64,000 bases of DNA, taken from assembly GCA_905221605.1 (NCBI GenBank), contig CAJNDS010002703.1, positions 55,001-119,000 of the forward strand. The letters run 5' to 3'. The notes under the pieces were generated by a model. That model did no database searches. It was not told the DNA's origin and worked only from the letters and a program-made list of their open reading frames with translations. Source of the stretch: Symbiodinium natans. Its lineage: Eukaryota; Sar; Dinophyceae; Suessiales; Symbiodiniaceae. Positions 1 to 10,546 of this stretch are shown one piece after another. The position numbers were made by a program, and so were the translations under genes. How positions within the stretch are numbered: position 1 is the stretch's first letter; every line of letters starts with the position of its first letter.

Positions 1-394
1 GCCGGATGACCTGAAAAACTCTGAATCCCAAAAAACCCCGTAAGTTAAAAGAACCTAAGCCCGCAAACAGCACAAGTACCCCGTTAAGACTTAAGCCCCT
101 TTCGCTTCGATGACTTTACGTTTAACTTCATGAAGTTGCTCAGAATTTGAGCGCAAATCAACAAAAAACCGTAACACGCTTTTTGAGAGAGTACAAGGAC
201 GAGCCAGAAACTAGGCGGGAGCTGTACGAAGGCAACGGCCGAAACACACAGAGGAAGCTGCGGTGGCTTGACATGACCCAAGCGGAGGCCGAAAGGAGAA
301 GAGGAAGCTGCGGGTAGACTGACGCCCCTGAAAAAAGCCCTCAAGAGCGGCCCCCTTAAACCCGTTGACAAGCCCATACCAAAAAACGGACCCC

Positions 395-640
395 CTAAAC
401 CCCTAAACCCCCTAAACCCCCTAAACCCCCCAAACCCCCTAAACCCCCTAAACCCCTAAACCCCTTAACCCCCTAAACCCCCTAAACCCCCTAAACCCCC
501 TAAACCCTAAACCCCTAAAAACCCCTAAACCCCCAAACCCCCTAAACCCCTAAACCCCCTAAAACCCCCTAAAACCCCCTAAACCCTAAACCCTAAACTC
601 TAAACCCTAAACCCTAAACCCTAAACCCCCCTAAACCCTA
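395..640. repeat. Interstitial CCCTAAA telomere-like array
   Basis: Degenerate CCCTAAA and CCCCTAAA units run through this stretch, left of the exon at 656-721. The same exon has a TTTAGGG array on its other side at 728-845, so the two arrays face outward from it. The unit is the plant/dinoflagellate telomere heptamer, but the position between exons shows these are intron arrays rather than a chromosome end. Confidence 0.9.
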
Positions 641-655
641 CAGAGGCCCGGGGAC

Positions 656-721
656 CTTCGCGCGGTCAATCTGCGCATCATCCACCAGGAACTCCCGCTC
701 TCCGGGCTCCAAGTTCCGCTC
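656..721 (-). CDS. Candidate internal exon, unknown protein
   Basis: A 22-codon open exon reading ERNLEPGEREFLVDDAQIDR and onward. It is preceded by CCCCCAG followed by G and ends AAG before GT, so both sites fit the AG|G and GT pattern. It begins in phase 0, which matches the phase 0 end of the exon at 1,104-1,202, so the two can be joined without a frameshift. It lies in an island between telomere-like arrays. I do not recognise the family. It may continue the crotonase-like gene to its right or belong to another gene running off the window. Confidence 0.5.
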
Positions 722-727
722 CTGGGG

Positions 728-845
728 GGGTTTAGGGTGACCCCTCGACCCTATAGGATTTAGGGCTTAGGGTTTAGGGTTTAGGGTTTAGGGTTTAGAG
801 TTTAGGGTTTAGGGTTTAGGGTTTAGGGTTTAGGGTTTAGGGTAG
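728..845. repeat. Interstitial TTTAGGG array
   Basis: Near-perfect TTTAGGG units on the acceptor side of the exon at 656-721. In the sense (minus) direction this is a CCCTAAA tract just ahead of the splice acceptor. Confidence 0.9.
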
Positions 846-989
846 TTTTCGAAATTAACGGGTCCCCTTTGCGTGGTTCGCAAAGACTTGTAGAGAGCTG
901 CCCCCCGGCTTCCAAGGAGCCAAAGGTGGATCTGGGGTTGATGTTGAGAGGGTCATCCGGGGCTGAGGAGGGATGATTGTTGGGGGCTG

Positions 990-1083
990 ATGGGTTTAGG
1001 GTTTAGGGTTTAGGGTTTAGGGTTTAGGGTTTAGGGTTTAGGGTTTAGGGTTTAGGGTTTAGGGTTTAGGGTTTAGGGTTTAG
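990..1083. repeat. Interstitial TTTAGGG array
   Basis: About 13 perfect TTTAGGG units directly left of the exon at 1,104-1,202. The island at 846-985 between this array and the previous one is open on the minus strand but has no AG|G acceptor, so I do not call it an exon. Confidence 0.9.
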
Positions 1084-1103
1084 GGCTCAGGAGGGCCCCC
1101 GTC

Positions 1104-1202
1104 CTTGTAGAAGATGTCCTTGAAGCGTATGGCGCCGTTGGCATCGAAGCAGAGGCCATCGGGGTTCATCTCCCGGATTGCCATGATGCCCCCTCCCGGC
1201 AC
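1104..1202 (-). CDS. Candidate internal exon, unknown protein
   Basis: A 33-codon exon beginning VPGGGIMAIREMNPDG and ending in ...IRFKDIFYK. The acceptor is CCCCAG|G and the donor is AAG|GAC (GA type). Both ends are phase 0, so it joins in frame to the exon at 656-721. The first eight codons recur at 1,281-1,304, next to a second AAG acceptor. The sequence does not resemble the crotonase middle region that would be expected after the exon at 1,469-1,550, so membership in that gene is uncertain. Confidence 0.55.
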
Positions 1203-1280
1203 CTGGGGGCGTTTGAACGTTTGGGGTTTAGGGTTTAGGGTTTAGGGTTTAGGGTTTAGGGATAAAAACACCCTAACGGC

Positions 1281-1304
1281 CATGATGCCCCCTCCCGGCA
1301 CCTT
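1281..1304 (-). repeat. Duplicate of the start of the exon at 1,104-1,202
   Basis: Reading minus, the acceptor AAG is followed by codons for VPGGGIMA and then GTTAGGG. This repeats the first 22 nt of the neighbouring exon almost exactly. It could be a 24-nt phase 0 micro-exon with a GT donor, or a dead fragment left by a local duplication. Confidence 0.6.
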
Positions 1305-1468
1305 GCTTGGCTGGCCGCCCATGGCCCCGAGACATCACCCGAAGCGGCGGGTGAGATGCCAGGGGGAGGAGGGACAGCTCGCACACTAGCTGGAAGCTGG
1401 CTGGAGTCGCTGGGTGAGGGTATGTACAGGTGTTTTTTCGGGTGTGTGGTCTCCAGGGGTAAGGCCGC

Positions 1469-3019
1469 CTGCAAGTTTGGCATGCTGCACATGGAGGCTA
1501 GATGCTGGCGGAAGGCTTCCAACTGATGTTGCCAAAATGCCAACTGAACCCTGGCCCAGCGCAGGCTCTGCATGTCTTAACAAGTTTCTTCTATTGCGTT
1601 TCTTGCCGCCTACAACCTCTACTATGATTACTAGTGCTTGATTGCTTTGCAAGAGACTGCGAGGTCAACACGATGCAGCTTGCACCTGCCTCTGCAAGAA
1701 GTAGAGGATTTTCGCCTCGCGGAAGCTTCCCAGTGAGCTGTAGGACTAGCAATGAAAATAACCCTGTCAGCGTAGTGATAGACGTAATGACAGTCAGAAT
1801 CGTACAACTACCCAATAAATACCCGCAATAGTCGTCACATCAGTGGTGGACTAGCACCTACAAGTTTCAAAAGGTCTCTCAGAGGCGGGCAAACTGCGTC
1901 TGAAACGCGATGATGTCCTGACAGGGCGCATCTCCTGAGTCCACTTTATCCCCCGCCTACCCCTTGTGATCAATGCTACGACTATTCCTACTCTTACTGT
2001 GCTTACTTTGCATTTCGGCTGTCTTGCCCATGATGACTCTTTTGACGATTGCACTGACAGTATATGCGACTGAACCCAAACTCCTAAACTCATCAGTCAT
2101 GCTACCCTAAACCCTAAACCCTAAACCCTCATGCTACCATGGCTACGTCTACTGCTGACTCATCCGGGCCTCATCCGACATCGTGGACTCTGCCATGAGG
2201 TGCTTGGGGTCAAAGCCCTGGCTGAAGAACTTCCCCGTTGACCTCACAGTCACAGGGAGCGCGGAGAACAAGTTTCAGGGTTTAGAGTTCAGGGATTAGG
2301 GTTCAGGGTTTAGGGTTTGGGGTTTAGGGTTTAGGGTTTAGGGTTTAGGGTTTAGGGTTTAGGGTTTAGGGTTTAGGGTTTCGGGCCAGGGTTCAGGGTT
2401 TAGGGCTTAGGGGCCCGAATCTTCGGGCTGAGGGCTCCTACGATGACCCCAGGCCAGGGCCCCAACTTCAGAACGACGACTCTGACGTCGCCCCTGTCCT
2501 GGCCACCACTGACGCGGGAATCAGAGGGACGGGGTTTCAGGGAACCCTAAACCCTAAACCCTGAGCTTCGGAACCTGCCCCCAAATGTACCTAAACCCTT
2601 CAACAAAGAAGAAGTCCCCTAGCCTGGTCTTCCCTTAGCCTGCTGTAGCCGCCCCAACCCGCCCCTCCACCTGCAGGTCCATGATGGCGTCCTGAGCAGG
2701 TACTTCTGCTTGGAGGTGTTTGACTGGCTTGTAAGGCGTGTGTGGGGGGGTTCAGGGAATACAGTCATGGATCCCATGAGCTAGCTCGGCCAGCCCAGCC
2801 CACAAACAAGGCACAACCCTGAGCCTCTGCACCCTACGTGTGCATTAAAATTTTGATTAACCCCCCCCCCCCCCCCGAAGATGCCCATGTGCCTGCAGAG
2901 CATCCAAGACAGCCGGGTTCAGGCCGTTGGCGCCATCACCTGACACTGACGGTGTAAGGTGCCCCCCAAGGTACGGTTGGCCGGTTGGCCGTTGTTGAAC
3001 TTCTCTCGGCGGAAGGTCC
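1469..3019 (-). CDS. Enoyl-CoA hydratase/isomerase (crotonase)-like protein, partial
   Basis: Five phased exons on the minus strand: 2963-3019, 2893-2939, 2467-2498, 2165-2242 and 1469-1550. Joined, they keep one frame. They read through DGANGLNPAVLDALQ, then GDVRVVVLKSTGKFFSQGFD, then ...FRQHLASMCSMPNLQ. The crotonase family has the same order: an aNaLnp..ldaL helix, a VVVLtG.G.aFsaG.D beta strand and oxyanion loop, then a helix of the form f..hl..m...p. Members act on CoA thioesters, usually by hydration or isomerisation. Donors are GC, GC, GT and GA, and every acceptor is AG|G. The N-terminus and the part after PNLQ, where the second oxyanion loop and catalytic Glu would be, were not identified. 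This could be a free enzyme or one domain of a larger protein. Confidence 0.6.
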
Positions 3020-3119
3020 CTGAACTCAAGGCCAGCAACCCTAAACCCGTAACCCCAAACCCTACACCCTAAACAGAGTCTTTCAAGGGGCCCCCCGGAG
3101 CAAATTCGATGCTCCAGTT

Positions 3120-3450
3120 CCCGGAGTTACGTGCCTGTGTCTAGCTCCAGTGTGGCACACTGCGTGCCCAGCTTGTACTTGAGGCACTTGTGTCTCCAAT
3201 TCTGGCGAGAGAGAAACATGAGAGCCGAAACCCTTGCCATCACTCTGCGACACTGGTGCATCTCTCCCTGTGTACAGATCCAGCTGAACGAGGCCTTGTG
3301 CGTGCACGACGCAGGCTTGTCAAAGCCAGCCACCTCCCGCAGCTGACCCACTCCAGGAAGCTGAGGCGAGCATCACAAAGCAGCCCTTCACAGCCTCCTC
3401 CTCCCAAGGGAAGGTGTTGTACAGAGGCCTCAAGCAGCCGTCTCTGAGAA
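3120..3450 (-). CDS. Probable coding island, frame unresolved
   Basis: No telomere-like repeats occur here and the minus strand has long overlapping open stretches. They include ...RPLYNTFPWEEEAVKG and ...EVAGFDKPASCTHKASFSW. An acceptor-like TTTCTCTCTCGCCAG and several AG|G sites are present, but I could not choose one exon structure. Its position just upstream of the crotonase-like exons suggests the 5' part of that gene. Confidence 0.4.
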
Positions 3451-3599
3451 AGCGGCCGCTTCTCAAACTCATCCGAGTATCATATCATGCTGCCCTAATC
3501 AGTACATAACCCTAAACCCTAAACCCTAAACCTGTAACCCGAGACCCTAAACCATAAACCCCTCCTCCCCCCCCCCCCCCCCCCCAAAAAAAAAAAACG

Positions 3600-3671
3600 A
3601 ATCTCGGCTGCCCGACCGGCAGGGATCTTGGTAGCTGGGCCCTCGGGGCTCTGTGCTATCCAAGTCAAAGC
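3600..3671 (-). CDS. Candidate exon, unknown
   Basis: After CGCCCAG a minus-strand frame reads ALTWIAQSPEGPATKIPAGR and onward. It starts in phase 0, matching the phase 0 end of the PARG-like exon at 4,541-4,625, so it may be that gene's next exon. A second frame is also open, so this is tentative. The stretch 3,780-4,500 to its right shows no exon I can defend. Confidence 0.35.
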
Positions 3672-4540
3672 CTGGGCGGAGGCCCTACGACGGGTTAGGG
3701 TTTAGGGTTTCGGGTTTAGGGTTTAGGGTTTAGGGTTTAGGGTTGAGGGTTGAGGGTTCAGGGTTCAGGGTTCAGGGTTTAGGGTCAGCTTGACTGCTCT
3801 CCTTTGTTGAAAGCATCTCAGAATCCGTATGATAGAAACAGCCAAAATGATCAACGATTCTCAAGAACGATCCATAAACTGTGAACCGTAGACCCTAAAC
3901 CCTAAACCCCGAAACCTGGCCCATTTTGGTGACAATGCCAACAGCCACCCCGCTAACCAATGATTCCTGTGATCGCGACTAGTTCCCTAGTTCCTAGCTC
4001 TGCATGAAAACCGTCATCCACAATCCCAAAACTATCAGAAACGGGGCAAGGGTCCTTCTTAGATACTTCTAGGTTCTGTTCTAAGGTTGCAATCATACCA
4101 TGCCTACAGTCCATGGCCTTGGCAGACAGGATAATCATATTCATACCATGCGTTTACCTTCACTTGATTGCTGGAAGAAGTGGTTGTTGGAAGAAGTAGT
4201 GGCATTTGCGGGGAAGAGGGTGGGGCACATCATACCCTTTTCACCTCTTCCTTCCCACCAGCTCACTAACATCTAATTGTGAAACGTATGCCGTTCACCG
4301 CGAGCCTTGCCTGCTTCTTGCAGCAAAGCCCAGAGGAGCTGGCACCAGTGCGTAGCTACGCATAAGAAAGCATAGCTTCATCTAAGCATCTTGTCAAAGA
4401 GGGTAGCTTCCTGCACGTCAAGTCAAACAGGGTAGCTTCCTTCATGTCGATCCATGCAGGCATGTCAAACCAAGCAGGTGAATGGACCGCCCATTAGAAC
4501 CCTTTGCGGAAAGTCCGCGAGCCACTACCCGACCCCGGTC

Positions 4541-7500
4541 CTGCGGGTTTTGGTGAAGGGCATCTGCCGCAGCTTTGATGCTATTCCAGAGATCCCCCAC
4601 AGTGGATCCTCGGAACGCATCGTACCTGGGCACCACGCAGCCAGGGATCGGTGCCTTCGGGTTGCGCGCTTAGGCTGTGGGATCTTGAGGACCCCTGAGC
4701 CCATGAACTCCCCTTCCGAAAGTATGGGTTCGGCCCCTAAACCCTACACCCGAAACCATCAACCCCTAAACCCCCCCTAGGCCCTCCACCCTTCTGCAAT
4801 GAAGCGCAGAGAGGGCACACTGCGCCGAAGCCTTTCGCGCCGCACAGCGCATCTCCCAGATAAGTGGGCACGCAGGCCTTTTCTGGACGGATGTGCGGGC
4901 CTTTCTTATATTGTTGCTTTTGGAGTTGGCATTGTCATTGTTGTCCTACCATATTTTGATGATTGTGGTGATGATGATGATCATCATCATCATCATCATC
5001 ATCATGAGCATCGTGGCCCCTTTTGTAGTCCCCTGCATATTCCTTATCGGTTTAGCGTACCCCGATGATCCTCATCGGGGTAAGGGCTTGGGGATCTTAG
5101 GGGGCTTGTTGCTCGTCTTCCTACCGCTCGTAGAAGTATATTCCTGCTAGAATAGGGCATTATGCTTCTGATTTTTGACACACCAACAACTCACGACTCA
5201 CCACCCCCACCACCTTCTTTGAGACTCCTCCCTTTGGTCCGGGGCTAAACCCTAAACCCTAAACCCTAAACCCGATTTTGCCCCCCCCTCGTGCCTTTCC
5301 GTCGAAGAGCCCGGCCGAGGCGATCCAGGGCTCCGGCTCCATGCAGCAGTAGCGCTGGTTGTTCCCAGGACCTCGTCGCATGGACCTAAACCCCCCTAAA
5401 CCCATTCGGGTTTAGGGTTTGGGGTTTGGGGTTTAGGGTTTAGGGTTTCGGGTTTCGGGTTTAGGGTTTAGGGTTTATGGGTTTGGGGTTTAGGGCTTAG
5501 GGTTTAGGTTTTAGGGTTTAGGGTCAAACCTCTCTAAAACCCCTCAACCCTCTAAACCCCTAAACCCATAAACCCATAAACCCCTAGAACGCCTAAACCC
5601 CTAAACCCCTAAACCCCTGAACCCCTAAAACCCTTAAATCCCCAAACCCCTAGACCCCTAAACCCCGAAACCGAGAACCATGCTCCGCGGGCACTCCCCG
5701 TATAAAACCCCCCAACGCCTGCGTAGCCGGAGTTGTCGCAGGCAGCGAGGCAAGCCTTGCACTCTGCGCCAGCATGGACCAGGCACTGGTTCGATGGGTT
5801 CTCCGTGAAGCTGGAGTAGATGTAGTAGTCTAGGGGCAAGTCCTGCACTGGCTTCCGAGCAGCCGCAACACGGCCTCCACTCCCACCCTTCTTGCTCTCA
5901 TTGACTATCTAAGCCGCAAACCCCAAACCCTAAACCCTAAACCCTAAGCCCTAAGCCCTGAGCCCTAACCCTGAACCCTAAGCCCTAAGCCCTGAGCCTT
6001 GAGCCCTGAGCCCTGAGCCCTAAACCCTTCAGAGCCCCAGCGGTCCCACCCCCAGCTGCCATGCGCGAGCGCGTGTCCGATCCAGGCAACCAAGAAGAAG
6101 ATCTGGCTGTTGCCCCACCACACTCCTGCGTCTCAGGGGCCTTTGGATTTGGGGTTTGGGGTTTGGGGTTTAGGGTTTAGGGCTGAAAAGGGTTTGGGGG
6201 CCTATACCCTATACCCTACCTGCTAAAGAGACAAAACTCAAGCCAAGCTTTGCTAGCTTTCGTGACCACAACGGGCAGCCATGCCCTACACCCGAAACCC
6301 GAAACCCTCAACTCTAAACCCTAAACCCGAAACCCTAAACCCTAAAGCTTAAATCCTAAGCCCGAAACCCAAAACCCTCAACTTTAAACCCTAAACCCGA
6401 AACCCGAAACCCTAAACCTGAAACCCTAAACCCAAAACCCGACAACCGAAAACCGGAAACCCAAAACCTGTCGTCCTGAGCCCCAAGGGCCACTGCCGAT
6501 GGCCTTCACAGTCTGCTTCAGGACGACCTGGTCCACAAGGGGGGTTTAGGGTTTAGGATTTAGGGTTTTAGGGTTTAGGGTTTCGGGTTTAGGGTTTAGG
6601 GCTTAGGGTTTAGGATTTCAGGTTTAGGGTTTAGGGTTTCAGAATTGTGCAGGGACTTGAATTTACATCGAATGAAACTGGTTTTTGGTGTATTTTTCCT
6701 GGCAACCAGACCAGCACAAGGATGAGTCTTTGCATGTAACAATATACTGCTAGTTGATGGAAAAAGGTATGTTCTGCATAAACGGCCCAAACCCCTTAAC
6801 CCAAGACTCTGAACCCATAAGTCCCCTTAACCCTAAACCTCTTGAACTCCTAAAACCCGAAAACCCCTTAAAACCCTGGACCCCTACACCCCTAAACCCC
6901 TACGCCCCTCAACCCCTCAACCCGAAACGGACCTGGACATCGGGGTGCCAAGAGTCCAGAGCCATGGCGTTGTACCAGGCCTTGACCTTGCAGGGAAGTG
7001 GGGGCTCTGGGGGCTCTCGGCGCTCTGGCGGTTCTAATTAGGGTTTTAGGGCTGGGGGTTCGAGGGTTTAGGGTCTGGCCCTGTGTGAACTGCCTGGGCT
7101 TCAAAGCCCCAGGGACCCGTCGTCTCGAACTGAATCGGATTCTGGTTCTTCCTGGACAGGACACCACTGAGAATGCTTCCGGGCGTAGACCGTCACATTG
7201 CTTTAAGGCTGCACCTGGAGTGCCCGTTACAGACACAGCCCATCCCATCCCACAAGAAGTCCTGGCGGGCGGCACGTCCTTGGCCAGGCCAGATGCCTGG
7301 TTGATGCTCTGGAAGCCTGCCCAAGCTGTCTTCTCGGGACTCATGAAACAAGCGGCATCAGCACGACGCACTGTCTTTGCTCGCGAAGCAGGAGGATGGC
7401 TTCTGCATGCCAGGTGGTACTTGTATTCTAGTACTCATCATGTTCTTGCTTATAACATGACCACACGTCTACTTTGTATTTTGACGACTATGAATGTTGT

Positions 7501-9555
7501 GGTGCTACACTTCGTTGGTGGGCCAATCCTTGGTGGCCAAGAATGTAAGCCCCTTAAACCCTATACCCTAAACCCGAAATCCTGGACCCTAAACCCTAAG
7601 TCCCTAAACCCCCTCCGAACGATACCGGACACACGGGGCATTTTCCAAAAAAATTGGAGATAGTAAAACGGTATTTAAAAAAAAAAAAAACTGCCCATAA
7701 ATGGTAAAACGAAGACAAAAACTTGAAAAAAAAATCTATACGTCCCCAATTGTCGATAACTACAGGAACCGCACATCTTGCTGACGCTCTGCCGTGCTCC
7801 CCCCCTAAACCCTAAACCCTAAACCCTAAACACCCTAAACCCCTCCCTGACAACGCGCCCGCCAGCCTAGGAATGGGCTTGCCCCACTGATTTTCACCCA
7901 GGTGCCAGCCACCTCCGCGGCACGCCGAGGAGGAGCTCTTTCGAGCTATTTGAGTGTCAATTCTAAACCATAAACCCGAAACCCTAAACCCCAAACCCGA
8001 AACCCCAAACCCTAAACTGAAAGCTCACCTTTGCTCACACGATCTCACTTCTCGACCCTGTGGGGATCCCGATTTTTTTTTTTATTTTCTTTTTTTTTTG
8101 GCGGGGGGGGGGGTCGGTAATAAGAATGGGAACCTGGGAGGATCAAACGAGCCCCAAATAGTACCCTATACTACTATTGGGTCATTCTCTCTCGTCTGGG
8201 AATTTAGAGAACTATCCTATGCTGTGGCTTGCACCCGGGCGCATTGTGTTCACGGGCTTCTTGGTTTAGGGTTTGGGGCTTTAGGGCCTAGGGTTCCAGA
8301 GGATTCCAAAGGCTTCCATGGCCTTGGAATCTCAGCACATTTAAGCTGATTCAACTGCTCTAAAGATCCTTCGCCCTACTCCCTAAAACCCTAAACCCGA
8401 AACTTCATCTGTGTGGCTTCCAAAATATCTTCCCTAGACCCTAAGCCCTAAGCCCTAAGCCCTAAGAACTAAACCCTAAACCCTAAACCCTAAACCCTAC
8501 ACCCTAAACCCTAAACCCTAAACCCTAAACCCTAACCCTCGGTCGGACTACGGCGAGACCTGGACATCGACCAGGTCGGAGGTCAGTGGCGCATCCAGAT
8601 TCACGTCCGGCTTACCTGGGCTCTAGGGTTTAGGGTTTAGGGTTTAGGGTTTAGGGTTTAGGGTTTAGGGTTTAGGGTTTAGGGTTTAGGGTTTAGGGTT
8701 TAGGGTTTAGGGTTTAGGGCTTAGGGTTTAGGGTTTAGGGTTTAGGGTTTAGGGTTAGGGGGTTTAGAGGGTGTAGGGGGTTTAGGGGGTTTGTAGGGTT
8801 TAGTGGATTTGGTTTCATTGCTTTCCTTTCACACACCCCCTTTAGGATTCCGAAGAATGCCCCAATACTGGTCTGGGTTCTACTTGTTGGATCCTCCCAG
8901 CAGTCTGGGAAGTAAGAATAGCAAGTATCATGATACCTTCCTTCCCTAAAGCCCGCTTGGGGCTTCGAAGGACCCCATTCAGACCCTCCGAAGCTTCCTA
9001 AACTCCCTGAGCTCCCCTTAACTCCCTGATCTAAGCTCTCTAACTCCCAAAGTTCTCCTAAGCCCTAAACCCTACCCCCCAATCCCTGAACCCTAAACCC
9101 TAAACCCCAAGCCTTAAACCCTAAACCCTAAACCCTAAACCCTACCCTAAACCCTAACTTACCCCCAATCCCTGAACCCTAAACCCTAAACCCCAAGCCT
9201 TAAATCCCCGAATGTCAAACCCTGGCCTTGGTTGAAGTTCCCTGGCCCGATGTCGCGGGAGGTGCCATCGAGGCCAGCGAAGATCCTGGCTCTTCCAGAA
9301 CAAATCGCAGGTGGGTGTAGGGTTTGGGGTTTTGGGGGTTTAGGGTTTAGGGCTTTAGGGTTTAGGGCTTAGGGTTTAGGGTTTAGGGTTTAGGGCTTGG
9401 GGATGATTAGGGTTCAGGGTGCCGGTTCGATGTGAGACCTGCGGAATCGCGCGGACTTTGGGGGATCATGCGTGGATCGTTGAGTTCGTCCTCCGCGCTC
9501 CGATGATGTAGGCGGGCACAAGCAGCGACACGCCCTCGTTCGCTATCGGCGAGGC
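4541..9555 (-). CDS. PARG-like protein (tentative), 11 phased exons
   Basis: Eleven minus-strand exons join without breaking frame: 9491-9555, 9227-9285, 8560-8615, 7857-7912, 7094-7151, 6933-6986, 6476-6527, 6031-6125, 5719-5842, 5311-5371 and 4541-4625. The segment GSGPWGSGVWWGNSQIFFLV resembles the poly(ADP-ribose) glycohydrolase stretch around NWGCGAFGGD in residue type and spacing. It is followed, as in PARG, by an aromatic strand (LPLDYYIYSSF) and later a helix starting GSTVGDLWNSI. PARG enzymes strip ADP-ribose chains from proteins. The catalytic loop (GGG...EE) was not found and would lie further upstream. A cysteine-rich stretch (CLVHAGAECKACLAACD, then YCCM) is unusual for PARG. Donors are five GC, three GA and two GT. 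The exons and frame are well supported; the family name is not. Confidence 0.6.
5400..5680. repeat. Inverted telomere-like block
   Basis: Degenerate TTTAGGG units at 5,400-5,525 give way to CCCTAAA units at 5,545-5,680 within one intron, between the exons at 5,311-5,371 and 5,719-5,842. The two halves are complementary and could form a long hairpin. Confidence 0.85.
8380..8545. repeat. CCCTAAA array
   Basis: Largely perfect CCCTAAA units left of the exon at 8,560-8,615, on its donor side. The array at 8,622-8,760 on the other side is TTTAGGG, so the exon is bracketed by outward-facing arrays. Confidence 0.9.
8622..8810. repeat. TTTAGGG array
   Basis: About 19 near-perfect TTTAGGG units starting seven bases from the acceptor side of the exon at 8,560-8,615. 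It degenerates rightward into longer G-rich variants. Confidence 0.9.
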
Positions 9556-9667
9556 CTGCATGAACGCCACAGTTGGGCATTTTTCCCGTGGGGGGAAGGG
9601 GAGGGGTGGGGGTGGAGGGGGGTTTGTAACGTTTAGGAGCTACGTTTTTTGGGGGTTCCTTCAGCAA

Positions 9668-10546
9668 GGATTCTAGTGTTCTGGGAATCCATTAGGGGGT
9701 ACATCCGGCCTTCTCGGAGAGGAAGAAGCTAAGAACCTGGGCCGACAGAGACCGGGAACGGGAATGACAAGTCGGAAAAAACAGCAGTCGCCATCATCAC
9801 AATGCTCTCTAATACCTCAGAGCAGTTAAAACCATAGCGGTACAAACACTCACAGTGGCTGCAAAAACTCCTCCATTACTGATATCTCCAGATGCATGTG
9901 AAACCTGAACACTTTGGTTTTGTGGGTTTAGGATTCAAGCTTAAGGAAGGAATCGGCGCGATGAGTTGAAGGACTCGTTCGGCTCTCTTTCACACTGAAG
10001 GCAAGGGATGTGACAGCATTGCTGAGGCAAGGGCCATGACTTCCTTACAGGACATGCGAATGTGCCGTTAACCAGCGTGGTGGTTAGTCAGGGTTTACGG
10101 GGTGCAGGGTCTAAGGCGGCAAGAGAAGCCCAGGAGAGCAACGCAAGCACATCATGGCGTGTAAGACCAGGCTCTGGCATGGTGGTCATCAGCCTCTCAT
10201 CCTGTCCTCCGTCGATTCCACCACAGCCTGCGGCTCTTCGGATGAAGCCACAGCCCAAACCCGAAATGTGCTGAATTTAAGCGCGCGTGCTGTGCATCTA
10301 CGTGCTGCCACATGGCAGGAGTCGTGCAGTGATTTTGCTGCTCCAGCCGGCGCCAGTCGCTGTAGCTTCTCAGCAAAAATCTGCACACTGTACACCTGCA
10401 CTTGACTGTGACTGGCTTGTCTCACCGGGGCTGTCGTTGGCTCAACATTCTCGCTGGCGCGCGAGGGAACTTTCGGCCAGCACTAGCTGCTGGCTCAGGG
10501 GGGGCGAACCAAAAACCCGACAAAAATGTGTAGGCCCGGTAGTCCC
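9668..10546. other. No resolved gene
   Basis: This stretch has no telomere-like arrays. It lies between the first recognised exon of the PARG-like gene and the stop codon of the DUF2828 gene. A 78-codon minus-strand frame at 10,189-10,425 could be a 5' exon of the PARG-like gene, but nothing in it is recognisable. Confidence 0.4.

Noticed and set aside
860-985. Candidate exon reading PDDPLNINPRSTFGSLEAGG
   Set aside because: No AG|G acceptor; the flanking exons already join in phase without it.
395-1260. True telomere or chromosome end
   Set aside because: Arrays are short, face both ways and alternate with exons; the same pattern occurs throughout the window.
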